Part shown: one piece after another, positions 8,908-19,712 of the stretch
Layout: every line of letters begins with the position of its first letter
Position numbering within the stretch: the first letter of the stretch is position 1
Assembly (NCBI RefSeq): GCF_020532665.2
Contig: NZ_JAIWPG020000011.1
Coordinates: 1 to 64,000, forward strand
Direction of reading: 5' to 3'
DNA from: Lelliottia sp. WAP21
GTDB taxonomy: Bacteria > Pseudomonadota > Gammaproteobacteria > Enterobacterales > Enterobacteriaceae
Length of the DNA stretch: 64,000 nucleotides
The notes under the pieces: generated by a model
What the model saw: only the letters and a program-made list of their open reading frames with translations
The model's database searches: none
What the model was told of the DNA's origin: nothing
Translations under genes and position numbers: made by a program

Positions 8908-10179
8908 TCAGACGTGTTCAGGGTTACAGCCAAATCGGTAGGCTCTTAATACATCCTGTATTTTGTCTATGACGAGATTTTGTGGTGTTGCCGCGATCTC
9001 ATTCATCGACAAACGTTCGAACTGGACTGGCATAAACTGGCTAATAAGTCCCAAAGGCAGAGATATGTCGCTCAGATTTGCGAGTAATTTCTCCACACTT
9101 GTACGAATTCGCGGATGCGGCCAGTAGTAACGAATTCTGTCAGATAAGCTGAAATGAATATCCACCATCGCCTGGCTCCAGACTGGGCGGTAATACCTTT
9201 TCCAGTAGTCCGGCTCGTTCAGCATGACTTCGTCGATCACCTCTAACACATGACTGCGTTGCTCAGGAGCAATAAGCGCTTTTTCCATTTGAGCGAGGGC
9301 GAATATTGCCTCACGCAAGGCGAAGGTGAGGGCTGGACCGACTTTGAGAATAGCGAAGTGGTCGCGAACAAGTCCGCGGTAAGCCTCGCGCGTTTGATAA
9401 TCGGTTGAATGCGCCTCGTAGACCATTGGCGTCTGGCGAATCCACCCAGAAAGCGCCTCTGCGGCATGCGGTTGATAATGAATAATTTGCGTATGGTCGA
9501 ACTCCACGCCGGGCTGCACGACAATCGCAATGACGCGTTTCATTGCCTCGTCCAGACCCAGGGCGCCGAACGCTTTCCGATGAGTTTCTAGCGTCTGCGA
9601 AGCGTCTTCCACACGGGTCACATGGACGCTGTTAATGCTGCTGGCTTCACCGCCTGGTACAGGGACTTCCGTACCAATGACGTAGGTTAGTGCGGCTTTC
9701 TGCGCTTCAGTGGCCGTCATTTCTGCCGCCTGACAGAGCCTTGCTGCACGCTGGGCTACCACCATTGGATCAAGTGGAACAGGATCGTCGGCGCAGGACA
9801 TCGAGGCATCAAGATGAATTTTCGTAAAACCTGCGGCAACGTAGGCTTTAATCAATTCGATGGATTTATCCATTGCGGCTTCTGCCGGCTCGTTCTGCCA
9901 GCAATTAGGCCCAAGGTGGTCGCCTCCCAGTATCAAACGTTCTGCCGGGAATCCGAGACCTTTCGCGATAGTTAAAACAAAGTCTTTGAAGTCAGCGGGT
10001 TTCATACCGGTATAACCACCAAACTGATTAACCTGATTGGATGTGGCTTCAATAAGTACTTTGTTATCTGTATTGAGATCGAATCTAAGCGCGGCTTCGA
10101 TCACCAGGGGGTGTGCTGAACAGACTGAACAAATACCAATGTGTTCTCCCGCTTTGTGTCGGGCAATAATATCTTTCAC
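8908..10179 (-). CDS. gatZ: GatZ, tagatose-1,6-bisphosphate aldolase accessory subunit
   Basis: A 423-residue GatZ/KbaZ family protein (E. coli GatZ 420). The family looks like a TIM-barrel aldolase but is non-catalytic and is needed for activity and stability of GatY. Visible family stretches are [16 protein letters not shown] near the N-terminus and [11 protein letters not shown] near residues 85-95. It lies 34 bases after gatY on the same strand. KbaZ from the N-acetylgalactosamine pathway is the main alternative, but the gat neighbours favour GatZ. Confidence 0.92.
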   Translation of the reverse strand: MKDIIARHKAGEHIGICSVCSAHPLVIEAALRFDLNTDNKVLIEATSNQVNQFGGYTGMKPADFKDFVLTIAKGLGFPAERLILGGDHLGPNCWQNEPAEAAMDKSIELIKAYVAAGFTKIHLDASMSCADDPVPLDPMVVAQRAARLCQAAEMTATEAQKAALTYVIGTEVPVPGGEASSINSVHVTRVEDASQTLETHRKAFGALGLDEAMKRVIAIVVQPGVEFDHTQIIHYQPHAAEALSGWIRQTPMVYEAHSTDYQTREAYRGLVRDHFAILKVGPALTFALREAIFALAQMEKALIAPEQRSHVLEVIDEVMLNEPDYWKRYYRPVWSQAMVDIHFSLSDRIRYYWPHPRIRTSVEKLLANLSDISLPLGLISQFMPVQFERLSMNEIAATPQNLVIDKIQDVLRAYRFGCNPEHV

Positions 10180-10213
10180 GTTTCCTCCGGGTCAGGATTA
10201 AAGGCATTGAGAT

Positions 10214-11197
<984 letters not shown>

Positions 11198-11225
11198 AAA
11201 AAAAAGCATGGCCTGAGCCATGCTT
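11198..11225 (-). terminator. Intrinsic terminator of garD
   Basis: On the minus strand the sequence reads AGCATGGC-TCAG-GCCATGCT followed by eight T residues, about 20 bases after the garD stop. This is a textbook rho-independent terminator and separates garD from the gat operon. Confidence 0.9.
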
Positions 11226-11244
11226 CGAGAGAATGATGATGAAA

Positions 11245-12816
11245 TCACGTCACCGGTGCCGGGTTAAACACCGCCAGCTGATTATGTAATCCCCATTGGT
11301 CGGAGAACGTCTTTTTACGACCGCTCGCCACATCAAGGATGAAGTGGAACAGCTTCCAGCCAACGTCCTCAATGCTCTCTTCACCTGTCGCAATGGTCCC
11401 TGCGTTGATGTCCATTAAGTCATACCAGCGGTTTGCCAGCTCGGTACGGGTCGCCATTTTGATAACAGGAACCGCCATCAGGCCGTACGGTGTCCCCCTG
11501 CCGGTGGTGAACACCTGAACGGTAATCCCGGATGCGACCTGTTGTGTGCCGCAGACAAAATCACTGGCCGGGGTAGCGGCGTAAATAAGGCCGCGTTTGG
11601 TCGGACGCTGACCGGGTGACAGCACCTCAACAATCGCGCTCTGTCCGGACTTCGCAATGGAGCCCAGCGCTTTTTCTACCACGTTTGCCAGGCCGCCTTT
11701 TTTATTGCCCGGAGAGGGGTTCGCGCTGCGGTCAGTCTGCCCCAGATCGAGATAATTATCGTACCAGGCCATCTCTTCCAGCAGACGCTTGCCTACCTCT
11801 TCGTTAATCGCGCGCGGGGTGAGAAGGTGGATCGCATCACGCACTTCGGTCACTTCCGAGAACATAACGGTAGCACCGCAGCGCACAAAAAGATCTGAAG
11901 CATATCCCACCGCCGGGTTGGCGGTGACCCCAGAAAACGCATCGCTCCCGCCACACTGCGTTCCGACGACTAAATCAGAGGCCGGACAGGTTTCGCGTCT
12001 GCGCTGATTGAGTTTCTCAAGATGACGCGTCGCCACCTGCAAAATATCGTCGACCATCGATCTAAACCCGACGTGATGCTCATCCTGCAAACGTACAATG
12101 CTGGCGTCATCAACGTTGATAGCCTGCACATCCTCCGTGCCTTGCAACAGACGCTCAGGCTGGAGTTTTTCACAGCCCAGGCCGATAACCATCACTTCAC
12201 CGCCAAAATTCGGGTTCAACGCGATGTTATGAATGGTTCGAATCGGTACGACGGCCGCCGGCGCATTGATCGCCACGCCGCAGCCATAAAGATGGTTCAG
12301 GCCAACCACGCCGTCCACGTTAGGGTAGCGTGGCAGCAGATCGCGTTCGATTATTTTCACGACATAATCCACCACGCCCGCCACACAGTGCACGCTGGTG
12401 GTAATACCCAGTAAATTCTTGGTCCCCACGCTGCCATCTGCGTTGCGATAGCCCTCGAAGGTATAGCCTTCAAGCGCAGGAAGCGGCTCAGGTACCCGCG
12501 TGGCCAGGGGCAACGTATGTAACGGCGGGGCTTCAGGCAGCTCCACCAGCGACTCTTCAATCCAGCTTCCCTGAGGAATGGCGCGAACGGCATAACCAAT
12601 GATTTCGCCATAACGAACAATCTCGCCGTGCGCGGGAATATCCACCAGCGCAACTTTATGTCCCTGCGGGATATGTTCCGTTAGCGTCAAGCCATCCGGG
12701 AAACGTGTTCCTGCTTTCAAACCATTGTCATTGACAATAATCGCCACGTTATCGGTCTCGTGCACCTTTATATAGAACGCCGTCGGGGGGGCTTGTCGAA
12801 TTTCGATGTCGGCCAT
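11245..12816 (-). CDS. garD: GarD, galactarate dehydratase
   Basis: A 523-residue UxaA/GarD-family enzyme, the same length as E. coli GarD. An N-terminal SAF domain (about residues 1-90) is followed by the catalytic dehydratase region with [15 protein letters not shown] and [10 protein letters not shown]. It dehydrates galactarate to 5-dehydro-4-deoxy-glucarate, which GarL then cleaves. The ATG at 12816 is preceded by CTGGAGAATACT. It is divergent from garP across about 410 bases and ends in its own strong terminator. It shares the fold with UxaA encoded later in this window. Confidence 0.95.
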   Translation of the reverse strand: MADIEIRQAPPTAFYIKVHETDNVAIIVNDNGLKAGTRFPDGLTLTEHIPQGHKVALVDIPAHGEIVRYGEIIGYAVRAIPQGSWIEESLVELPEAPPLHTLPLATRVPEPLPALEGYTFEGYRNADGSVGTKNLLGITTSVHCVAGVVDYVVKIIERDLLPRYPNVDGVVGLNHLYGCGVAINAPAAVVPIRTIHNIALNPNFGGEVMVIGLGCEKLQPERLLQGTEDVQAINVDDASIVRLQDEHHVGFRSMVDDILQVATRHLEKLNQRRRETCPASDLVVGTQCGGSDAFSGVTANPAVGYASDLFVRCGATVMFSEVTEVRDAIHLLTPRAINEEVGKRLLEEMAWYDNYLDLGQTDRSANPSPGNKKGGLANVVEKALGSIAKSGQSAIVEVLSPGQRPTKRGLIYAATPASDFVCGTQQVASGITVQVFTTGRGTPYGLMAVPVIKMATRTELANRWYDLMDINAGTIATGEESIEDVGWKLFHFILDVASGRKKTFSDQWGLHNQLAVFNPAPVT

Positions 12817-13228
12817 TGCTCAGTATTCTCCAGCAAATTGGTAGATATTTAATGCAGTAGAGAGTGTGCTTATTTTCTTATTTTCAGAAATAAAGACGCT
12901 GCCTTGTTTAATAAAGAATGTCAGGAGTCCAGAGATAAAAATGTGATCCAGGTCACTCCTCAATGCGCGAGAAGGCGCGCCGTGGGGAGGAATACGTAAA
13001 TTTGTGCATCAGCGCCCAGCAGATTGGGCATATGCTCAATAGGTCGTTCATATTCACGTTGATAATTGAGCAATATGACAATGTGCAGCCAGAGGTTGGT
13101 GTTTATACTTAATCCCGATTTGATTGTATCTGGTTAATTAACCGATATTGCCTGCTATCCAAAATAATCAGTTAAAAATTCTCAAAAATAATAAAAATAC
13201 CTGGACCGATGTACCTGAGGAAATAAAC
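12817..13228. promoter_or_regulatory. garD-garP divergent control region
   Basis: This 412-base interval has no convincing gene. A spaced inverted repeat GCTCAAT (13034-13040) and ATTGAGC (13065-13071) is the clearest operator candidate. A -10-like TATACT at 13104-13109 faces garP without a good -35, as expected for an activated promoter. In E. coli both gar transcription units are activated by CdaR; assigning this repeat to CdaR is inference. Confidence 0.5.
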
Positions 13229-14563
13229 ATGTCACTGGAAACCGCTGTTGAAACGAAAAAGGGTATTCATACCCGACATTTAATATTACTGATTATTTTT
13301 ATTGTGACTGCGGTTAACTATGCTGACCGTGCAACGCTGTCCATTGCCGGGACAGAAGTGGCGAAAGAGTTGCAATTAAGCGCCGTCTCGATGGGGTACA
13401 TCTTCTCTGCCTTTGGCTGGGCCTATCTGCTGATGCAGATCCCCGGCGGCTGGTTGCTGGACAAATTTGGCTCGAAGAAAGTGTATACCTATAGCCTGTT
13501 CTTCTGGTCGCTGTTTACCTTTATGCAAGGGTTTGTCGATATCTTCCCACTGGCATGGGCAGGTATCTCAATGTTTATCATGCGCTTTATGCTGGGCTTT
13601 TCCGAAGCGCCCTCCTTCCCGGCGAATGCCCGTATTGTGGCGGCCTGGTTCCCGACCAAAGAGCGTGGTACCGCCTCGGCTATTTTTAACTCGGCACAAT
13701 ATTTCTCTCTGGCGCTGTTCTCACCGCTGCTGGGCTGGTTAACCTTTGCATGGGGCTGGGAGCATGTCTTTACCGTGATGGGAGTCATCGGTTTTGTGCT
13801 GACCGGTATGTGGGTCAAGTTCATCCATAACCCGACCGATCATCCCCGGATGTCTGCTGAAGAACTGAAGTTTATTTCGGATGGCGGCGCGGTTGTCGAC
13901 ATGGATCACAAGAAGCCGGGCGACAAAGCGGCGAGCGGCCCTAAACTGCACTACATCAAACAGTTATTGACCAATCGCATGATGCTGGGCGTCTTTTTTG
14001 GGCAATACTTTATTAATACCATCACCTGGTTCTTCCTCACCTGGTTCCCGATTTATCTGGTGCAGGAAAAGGGCATGTCCATTCTGAAAGTCGGTCTGGT
14101 GGCCTCTATCCCGGCACTCTGTGGCTTTGCCGGTGGCGTACTGGGCGGCGTGTTCTCTGACCATCTGATCAAAAGCGGTAAGTCGCTGACCCTGGCACGT
14201 AAATTACCGATTGTGCTCGGCATGTTACTGGCGTCCACCATCATCCTGTGTAATTACACCGATAATACGACGCTGGTGGTGATGCTGATGGCGCTGGCGT
14301 TCTTTGGTAAAGGTTTTGGCGCGCTGGGCTGGCCGGTGATTTCCGATACGGCACCAAAAGAGATTGTCGGCCTGTGCGGCGGCGTATTTAACGTCTTTGG
14401 CAACGTGGCGTCGATTGTTACCCCACTGGTCATTGGTTACCTGGTCAGCGAGCTGCATTCATTTAACGCCGCGCTGGTCTTCGTTGGCTGTTCCGCGTTG
14501 GGGGCGATGTTCTGCTACCTGTTCGTCGTAGGCGACATCAAACGCATGGAATTGCAGAAATAA
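13229..14563 (+). CDS. garP: GarP, galactarate/glucarate MFS transporter
   Basis: A major-facilitator permease of the anion:cation (hexarate) subfamily with about 12 membrane segments; 444 residues from the chosen start. An upstream start would add 27 residues of low-complexity sequence absent from the recalled E. coli protein. The ATG at 13229 follows TGAGGAAATAAAC, a good ribosome-binding site, so I use it. From residue 10 onward it is nearly identical to E. coli GarP. It imports galactarate and glucarate and heads garPLRK. Confidence 0.95.
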   Translation: MSLETAVETKKGIHTRHLILLIIFIVTAVNYADRATLSIAGTEVAKELQLSAVSMGYIFSAFGWAYLLMQIPGGWLLDKFGSKKVYTYSLFFWSLFTFMQGFVDIFPLAWAGISMFIMRFMLGFSEAPSFPANARIVAAWFPTKERGTASAIFNSAQYFSLALFSPLLGWLTFAWGWEHVFTVMGVIGFVLTGMWVKFIHNPTDHPRMSAEELKFISDGGAVVDMDHKKPGDKAASGPKLHYIKQLLTNRMMLGVFFGQYFINTITWFFLTWFPIYLVQEKGMSILKVGLVASIPALCGFAGGVLGGVFSDHLIKSGKSLTLARKLPIVLGMLLASTIILCNYTDNTTLVVMLMALAFFGKGFGALGWPVISDTAPKEIVGLCGGVFNVFGNVASIVTPLVIGYLVSELHSFNAALVFVGCSALGAMFCYLFVVGDIKRMELQK

Positions 14564-14578
14564 GCAAAGGTAAAAACG

Positions 14579-15349
14579 ATGAGTAACGATATTTTCCCGA
14601 ACAAGTTTAAAGCTGCCCTGGCGGCGAAAAAGATTCAGATTGGCTGCTGGTCTGCGCTTGCCAGCCCCATCAGTACCGAAGTGCTTGGTCTGGCCGGGTT
14701 CGACTGGCTGGTCCTGGATGGTGAACATGCGCCGAATGATATCACGACGTTTATCCCGCAACTGATGGCGCTAAAGGGCAGCCCGAGTGCGCCAGTGGTG
14801 CGTGTACCCACGAACGAGCCGGTGATGATCAAACGCCTGCTGGACATTGGCTTTTACAACTTCCTCATCCCGTTTGTGGAAAATGAAGAAGAGGCCGTGC
14901 AGGCCGTGGCCTCAACCCGTTATCCGCCTGAAGGGATTCGCGGCGTTTCAGTGTCCCATCGCGCCAACATGTTTGGCACAGTGCCGGACTACTTTGCGCA
15001 GTCGAACAAAAACATCACCATCCTGGTGCAAATCGAAAGCCAGCAGGGTGTGGACAATGTAGATGCCATTGCCGCCACCGACGGCGTAGACGGTATTTTT
15101 GTGGGGCCAAGCGACCTGGCCGCGGCCTTCGGTCATCTTGGCAACGCGAACCATCCAGACGTGCAGCGCGCCATCCAGCATATTTTTGCCCGTGCCAACG
15201 CGCACGGAAAACCCTGCGGCATTCTGGCGCCAGTGGAAGCCGATGCCCGCCGTTATCTGGAATGGGGCGCCACCTTTGTCGCCGTCGGCAGCGACCTCGG
15301 TATCTTCCGCTCCGCCACGCAGAAGTTAGCGGATTCCTTTAAGCAATAA
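14579..15349 (+). CDS. garL: GarL, 5-keto-4-deoxy-D-glucarate aldolase
   Basis: A 256-residue HpcH/HpaI aldolase, the same length as E. coli GarL. The LDGEHAPND motif lies at residues 46-54, and the metal ligands are Glu153 (IESQQG) and Asp179 (GPSDLAA). It cleaves 5-dehydro-4-deoxy-D-glucarate to pyruvate and tartronate semialdehyde. It starts 15 bases after garP and precedes garR in the operon. Confidence 0.95.
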   Translation: MSNDIFPNKFKAALAAKKIQIGCWSALASPISTEVLGLAGFDWLVLDGEHAPNDITTFIPQLMALKGSPSAPVVRVPTNEPVMIKRLLDIGFYNFLIPFVENEEEAVQAVASTRYPPEGIRGVSVSHRANMFGTVPDYFAQSNKNITILVQIESQQGVDNVDAIAATDGVDGIFVGPSDLAAAFGHLGNANHPDVQRAIQHIFARANAHGKPCGILAPVEADARRYLEWGATFVAVGSDLGIFRSATQKLADSFKQ

Positions 15350-15373
15350 TCACGACTGTACGAGAGAGACATT

Positions 15374-16264
15374 ATGACAATGAAAGTGGGTTTTATCGGC
15401 CTGGGTATCATGGGTAAACCAATGAGTAAAAACCTGATTAAAGCAGGTTACTCGCTGGTGGTGTCTGACCGTAATCCAGACGTGATTGCAGAACTGCTTG
15501 CCGCGGGAGCGGAAACGGCCACCACGGCCAAAGCGATTGCTGAGCAGTGTGACGTCATCATTACCATGCTGCCGAATTCGCCGCACGTCAAAGAGGTGGC
15601 GTTGGGCGAAAATGGCATCATCGAAGGCGCAAAACCGGGTCTGGTGGTGATTGATATGAGTTCTATCGCACCACTGGCGAGCCGCGAAATCAGCGAAGCA
15701 CTGAAATTGAAAGGCGTTGAAATGCTGGACGCGCCGGTCAGTGGCGGGGAGCCGAAAGCAATCGACGGCACGCTGTCGGTCATGGTTGGGGGCGATAAAG
15801 CCACGTTCGATCGCTATTACGATCTGATGAAAGCGATGGCCGGTTCCGTGGTCCATACCGGAGAGATTGGCGCAGGCAACGTGACCAAACTGGCAAACCA
15901 GGTGATCGTGGCCCTGAATATTGCGGCGATGTCAGAGGCACTCACGTTAGCCACCAAAGCCGGTGTGAATCCGGATCTGGTGTATCAGGCCATTCGCGGC
16001 GGTCTGGCGGGCAGCACCGTGCTGGATGCCAAAGCGCCGATGGTGATGGATCGTAACTTTAAACCTGGTTTTCGAATCGACCTGCATATTAAAGACCTTG
16101 CCAATGCGCTGGATACGTCGCACGGCGTGGGTGCACAGCTGCCTTTAACCGCAGCGGTGATGGAAATGATGCAGGCGCTGCGTGCCGATGGTCTGGGCAC
16201 GGCCGATCACAGTGCGATTGCATGCTATTACGAAAAACTGGCGAAAGTGGAAATCACACGCTGA
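15374..16264 (+). CDS. garR: GarR, tartronate semialdehyde reductase
   Basis: A 296-residue beta-hydroxyacid dehydrogenase. The Rossmann motif GFIGLGIMGKPM begins at residue 6, and the catalytic Lys is in GNVTKLANQ near residue 173. It reduces tartronate semialdehyde to D-glycerate with NAD(P)H. The ATG at 15374 has GAGAGA 6 bases upstream; the second ATG two codons later matches the E. coli start and is equally possible. It lies 24 bases after garL. Confidence 0.95.
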   Translation: MTMKVGFIGLGIMGKPMSKNLIKAGYSLVVSDRNPDVIAELLAAGAETATTAKAIAEQCDVIITMLPNSPHVKEVALGENGIIEGAKPGLVVIDMSSIAPLASREISEALKLKGVEMLDAPVSGGEPKAIDGTLSVMVGGDKATFDRYYDLMKAMAGSVVHTGEIGAGNVTKLANQVIVALNIAAMSEALTLATKAGVNPDLVYQAIRGGLAGSTVLDAKAPMVMDRNFKPGFRIDLHIKDLANALDTSHGVGAQLPLTAAVMEMMQALRADGLGTADHSAIACYYEKLAKVEITR

Positions 16265-16273
16265 TAACGTCCA

Positions 16274-16335
16274 GCCCGGTGGCGCTGTGCTGACCGGGCC
16301 GACAGTAAAGGCCGGATAAGTGAAATGCCTCCGGC
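16274..16335. repeat. REP-like palindromic pair between garR and garK
   Basis: Two palindromic units lie in the 95-base gap: GCCCGGT...ACCGGGC (16274-16299) and a GCCGGA...TCCGGC unit (16311-16335). This is the look of enterobacterial BIME/REP elements, which often sit between operon genes and stabilise upstream mRNA. Confidence 0.65.
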
Positions 16336-16359
16336 GTTGTGCAGTAACAGGCTATAACT

Positions 16360-17505
16360 ATGAAAATCGTAATCGCCCCTGACTCTTATAAAGAAAGCCT
16401 TTCTGCCTCTGAGGTCGCTCAGGCGATAGAAAGAGGGTTTCGGGAAATTTTCCCCGATGCCGAATATGTTTCAGTACCCGTTGCCGACGGCGGGGAAGGC
16501 ACTGTCGAAGCGATGATCGCCGCCACGCAGGGGACGGAGCAGCATGCGGAAGTGACCGGGCCGCTGGGCGAAAAGGTTAACGCAAGCTGGGGGATTTCCG
16601 GGGACGGTACCACCGCGATTATTGAAATGGCGGCGGCAAGTGGTCTGGCGCTGGTGCCGCCGACAAAGCGTAACCCGCTGGTAACCACCTCACGCGGAAC
16701 GGGGGAGTTGATTCTCCATGCCCTGGACAAAGGGGCCCGCCAGATTATTATCGGCATTGGCGGCAGCGCGACGAACGACGGTGGCGCGGGCATGATTCAG
16801 GCACTGGGTGCCAGGCTATGCGATGCCAACGGCACGGAGATTGGCAACGGTGGCGGCAGCCTGATGGCGCTCAACGCGATTGATATTGCCGGTTTAGATC
16901 CCCGACTGAAAGAGTGCACCATTCGCGTGGCCTGCGATGTGACCAACCCGCTGGTGGGCGAGAGCGGCGCCTCGCGCATTTTTGGCCCGCAGAAAGGGGC
17001 CGATGAAGCGACCATCGTGGAGCTTGATAAAAACCTGAGTCACTTCGCGGATATCATCAAAAAATCACTCCATATCGACGTGAAGAATGTGCCGGGCGCG
17101 GGTGCCGCGGGCGGCATGGGCGCGGCGCTGATGGCCTTCCTCGGTGCAGAGTTGCGCAGTGGCATTGAAATTGTCACCCAGGCGTTGCAGCTGGAAGAAC
17201 ATATCCATGATTGCACCTGGGTATTGACGGGCGAAGGGCGTATCGACAGTCAAAGTATTCATGGCAAAGTCCCGGTGGGCGTGGCAAGCGTCGCCAAAAA
17301 ATACCATAAGCCGGTGATTGGTATTGCGGGCTGCCTGACCCGCGATGTGGGCGTGGTGCATCAATACGGCATCGATGCGGTGTTCAGCGTGCTGAACAGC
17401 GTCTGCTCGCTGGAAGAGGCCTTTCGTGGCGCATCAGAGAACATTTATCGCGCGTCGCGCAATATCGCCGCCACTTTGCAGGTGGGGATGCGTACCCAAG
17501 GGTGA
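16360..17505 (+). CDS. garK: GarK, glycerate 2-kinase
   Basis: A 381-residue glycerate kinase of the GarK/GlxK family, the same length as E. coli GarK. The N-terminal KIVIAPDSYKESLSA and the glycine-rich GIGGSATNDGGAGM stretch (about residues 131-144) are family signatures. It phosphorylates D-glycerate to 2-phosphoglycerate, feeding glycolysis and ending the galactarate pathway. Its stop codon lies inside the -35 element of the rnpB promoter. Confidence 0.95.
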   Translation: MKIVIAPDSYKESLSASEVAQAIERGFREIFPDAEYVSVPVADGGEGTVEAMIAATQGTEQHAEVTGPLGEKVNASWGISGDGTTAIIEMAAASGLALVPPTKRNPLVTTSRGTGELILHALDKGARQIIIGIGGSATNDGGAGMIQALGARLCDANGTEIGNGGGSLMALNAIDIAGLDPRLKECTIRVACDVTNPLVGESGASRIFGPQKGADEATIVELDKNLSHFADIIKKSLHIDVKNVPGAGAAGGMGAALMAFLGAELRSGIEIVTQALQLEEHIHDCTWVLTGEGRIDSQSIHGKVPVGVASVAKKYHKPVIGIAGCLTRDVGVVHQYGIDAVFSVLNSVCSLEEAFRGASENIYRASRNIAATLQVGMRTQG

Positions 17506-17530
17506 CAGCGGCCTTTAAACCCTCTATACT
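17502..17530 (+). promoter_or_regulatory. rnpB promoter
   Basis: GTGACA (17502-17507) and TATACT (17525-17530) are spaced by 17 bases and stand 7 bases before the first base of the RNase P RNA. The -35 overlaps the last codons and stop of garK. Confidence 0.85.
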
Positions 17531-17537
17531 GCGCGCC

Positions 17538-17916
<379 letters not shown>

Positions 17917-17922
17917 TCTTAC

Positions 17923-17947
17923 AAAACCCCGCTTCGGCGGGGTTTTT
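17923..17947 (+). terminator. rnpB terminator copy 1
   Basis: The palindrome AAAACCCCGC-TTCG-GCGGGGTTTTT begins 6 bases after the mature 3' end. It is a strong intrinsic terminator with a UUCG-type tetraloop. Confidence 0.95.
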
Positions 17948-18050
17948 GCTATCAGCGCGAAACGAGATGAAAGAGTTGAAAGAGATGAATGACTGTCCAC
18001 TCCGCTTTCTATGAAAGAACCCGGCTTATCGGTCAGCTTCACCTTCTTAC

Positions 18051-18075
18051 AAAACCCCGCTTCGGCGGGGTTTTT
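18051..18075 (+). terminator. rnpB terminator copy 2
   Basis: Identical 25-base copy of the first terminator, within the second repeat unit. Confidence 0.9.
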
Positions 18076-18160
18076 GCTATCAGCGCGAAACGAGATGAAT
18101 GACTGTCCACTCCGCTTTCTATGAAAGAATGCGGCTTATCGGTCAGCTTCACCTTCTTAC

Positions 18161-18185
18161 AAAACCCCGCTTCGGCGGGGTTTTT
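18161..18185 (+). terminator. rnpB terminator copy 3
   Basis: Identical 25-base copy, within the third repeat unit. The final partial repeat lacks this hairpin. Confidence 0.9.
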
Positions 18186-18290
18186 GCTATCAACGCGGAA
18201 CGAGATGAAAGAGTTGAATGAGATGAATGACTGTCCACTCCGCTTTCTATGAAAGAACGCGGCTTATCGGACAGTTTCACCTCACGTCGA

Positions 18291-19043
18291 TCAAAATATG
18301 ACCGCAACGCCTTGTTGTGAAAGCGCATCCTGCAGGCGCGCATCAAGCTCGCTGTCGACGATTAAGGTGCTGGCGAGGCTTAGATCACCAATCGCAAACG
18401 CGGAGGCGGCGTTCAGTTTCTCCTTTGATGCCATTACGATGGTTTCTGACGCTCTCTGCGACAGCAACCTTTTCACACCTGCTTCCTCAAAATTGCCTGT
18501 CGTAAAGCCCGCGGCGGGATGTACGCCAGTGACCCCCATGAAAAAAAGATCTGCATTGATTTTGCTGGCGGCTTCGGTCATGGCGGAACCGGTGGTAACA
18601 ACAGAATGCTTAAACAGCACCCCACCCAGCAGAATCACCTCAATTTGCGGAAAATCAATCAGCCCGACGGCAATACCCGGACTGTGAGTCACCAGCGTGA
18701 ACGGCAGATCCCGGGGAAGTTGAGCGATCGTCTCGGTGGTGGTCGTGCCGCCATCAACGATCACCACCTGGCCTGGCTGAATGAGTTTAACCGCTTTTTG
18801 CGCGATCGATTTTTTTGCCTGTGATTGCACGTTTTTGCGTGTTTCAAACGGGGCAATTGCAGCGGAAACAGGCAGTGCTCCGCCGTGTACCCGCTGTAAG
18901 AGTCCGGCGGCGGCAAGCTCGCGGAGATCCCGGCGAATAGAGTCCTCAGATACGTTAAACTGGACGCTTAACGCAGCGGAATGGACCATTTTATCCTGCG
19001 CCAGTTGCGCCAGAATCTGCTGTTTACGTTGGCTTGCTAACAT
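18291..19043 (-). CDS. DeoR/GlpR-family transcriptional regulator
   Basis: A 250-residue DeoR-family protein from the chosen start at 19043 (MLASQRKQ), which has CAGGAATG upstream and matches the usual N-terminus. An upstream start would add 29 unlike residues. The winged helix (SEDSIRRDLRELAAAGLLQRVHGGALP) and the sensor-domain motif IVDGGTTTT are clear. It is divergent from a Nudix hydrolase with only 81 bases between the start codons, so it probably controls that gene and itself. The ligand cannot be read from sequence. E. coli K-12 has no equivalent here that I recall. Confidence 0.88.
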   Translation of the reverse strand: MLASQRKQQILAQLAQDKMVHSAALSVQFNVSEDSIRRDLRELAAAGLLQRVHGGALPVSAAIAPFETRKNVQSQAKKSIAQKAVKLIQPGQVVIVDGGTTTTETIAQLPRDLPFTLVTHSPGIAVGLIDFPQIEVILLGGVLFKHSVVTTGSAMTEAASKINADLFFMGVTGVHPAAGFTTGNFEEAGVKRLLSQRASETIVMASKEKLNAASAFAIGDLSLASTLIVDSELDARLQDALSQQGVAVIF

Positions 19044-19124
19044 ACTTTTCGCATTCCTGAATTTTCTTGATATTGCACGATTGTGCATGATATTTTGCTG
19101 GCTGTCATCTGCAGGAGTAAAAAA
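19044..19124. promoter_or_regulatory. Divergent promoter region with palindromic operator candidate
   Basis: The palindrome TGCAC-GATT-GTGCA spans 19074-19087 in the middle of the region, with TGATAT and TTGATA motifs around it. Its position between divergent regulator and target makes it the best operator candidate for the DeoR-type protein; binding is inferred. Confidence 0.45.
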
Positions 19125-19712
19125 ATGCACAACATCGAATCCCCCGTAAGAAATCTACAACAGCAGCTGCTCTCCGACGACTGGTATACCCTCAACAAAT
19201 ATACCTTTGAACTGCGCCGCAGAGACGGCAGCTGGCAGCAGCAAAGCCGCGAAGCCTATGACCGTGGAAACGGAGCCGTGGTTCTGCTCTTTAACCGCGA
19301 CAAAAAAACCGTGGTATTGACCCGGCAATTCAGATTGCCGGCCTATATCAGCGGTCACGACGGCTTTTTAATTGAAGCCGCAGCGGGGCTGCTCGATAAC
19401 ACTTCACCCGAGCAGCGTATTATTGCAGAAGCGGAGGAAGAGACCGGCTTTCGCATTTCACAGATTGAAAAAATCTTTACGGCATTTATGAGCCCAGGCT
19501 CGGTAACGGAAAAGCTGTGGTTTTTCATTGCGGAATATACCGAGGCGGACCGTCTCACTGACGGCGGCGGCCTGGAAGAAGAGGGCGAAGACATTGAAGT
19601 ACTGGAGTGGCCGTTGAATCGGGCGCTGGAGGCCATCTCGACGGGCGAAATCATGGATGCAAAAACCATTATGCTTCTGCAACATGTCGCGCTCACCCGG
19701 ATGGAGAGTTAA
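19125..19712 (+). CDS. NudK-like Nudix hydrolase
   Basis: A 195-residue protein from the ATG at 19125, which has GCAGGAGTAA upstream. It resembles E. coli NudK (GDP-mannose pyrophosphatase) along its length: YDRGNGAVVLL, RQFRLPAYI, MSPGSVTE and GEIMDAKT. The Nudix box is GLLDNTSPEQRIIAEAEEETGF, but two conserved positions deviate: the first Glu is Ser and the Arg before the first Glu of REUxEE is Ala. The EExG metal core is kept. The substrate is likely a nucleoside diphosphate sugar, but specificity is uncertain. It is divergent from the DeoR-type gene. Confidence 0.85.
   Translation: MHNIESPVRNLQQQLLSDDWYTLNKYTFELRRRDGSWQQQSREAYDRGNGAVVLLFNRDKKTVVLTRQFRLPAYISGHDGFLIEAAAGLLDNTSPEQRIIAEAEEETGFRISQIEKIFTAFMSPGSVTEKLWFFIAEYTEADRLTDGGGLEEEGEDIEVLEWPLNRALEAISTGEIMDAKTIMLLQHVALTRMES

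Noticed and set aside
13148..13228. N-terminal extension of GarP
   Set aside because: Low-complexity Asn/Lys stretch without a ribosome-binding site; the ATG at 13229 has a good one and fits the family.
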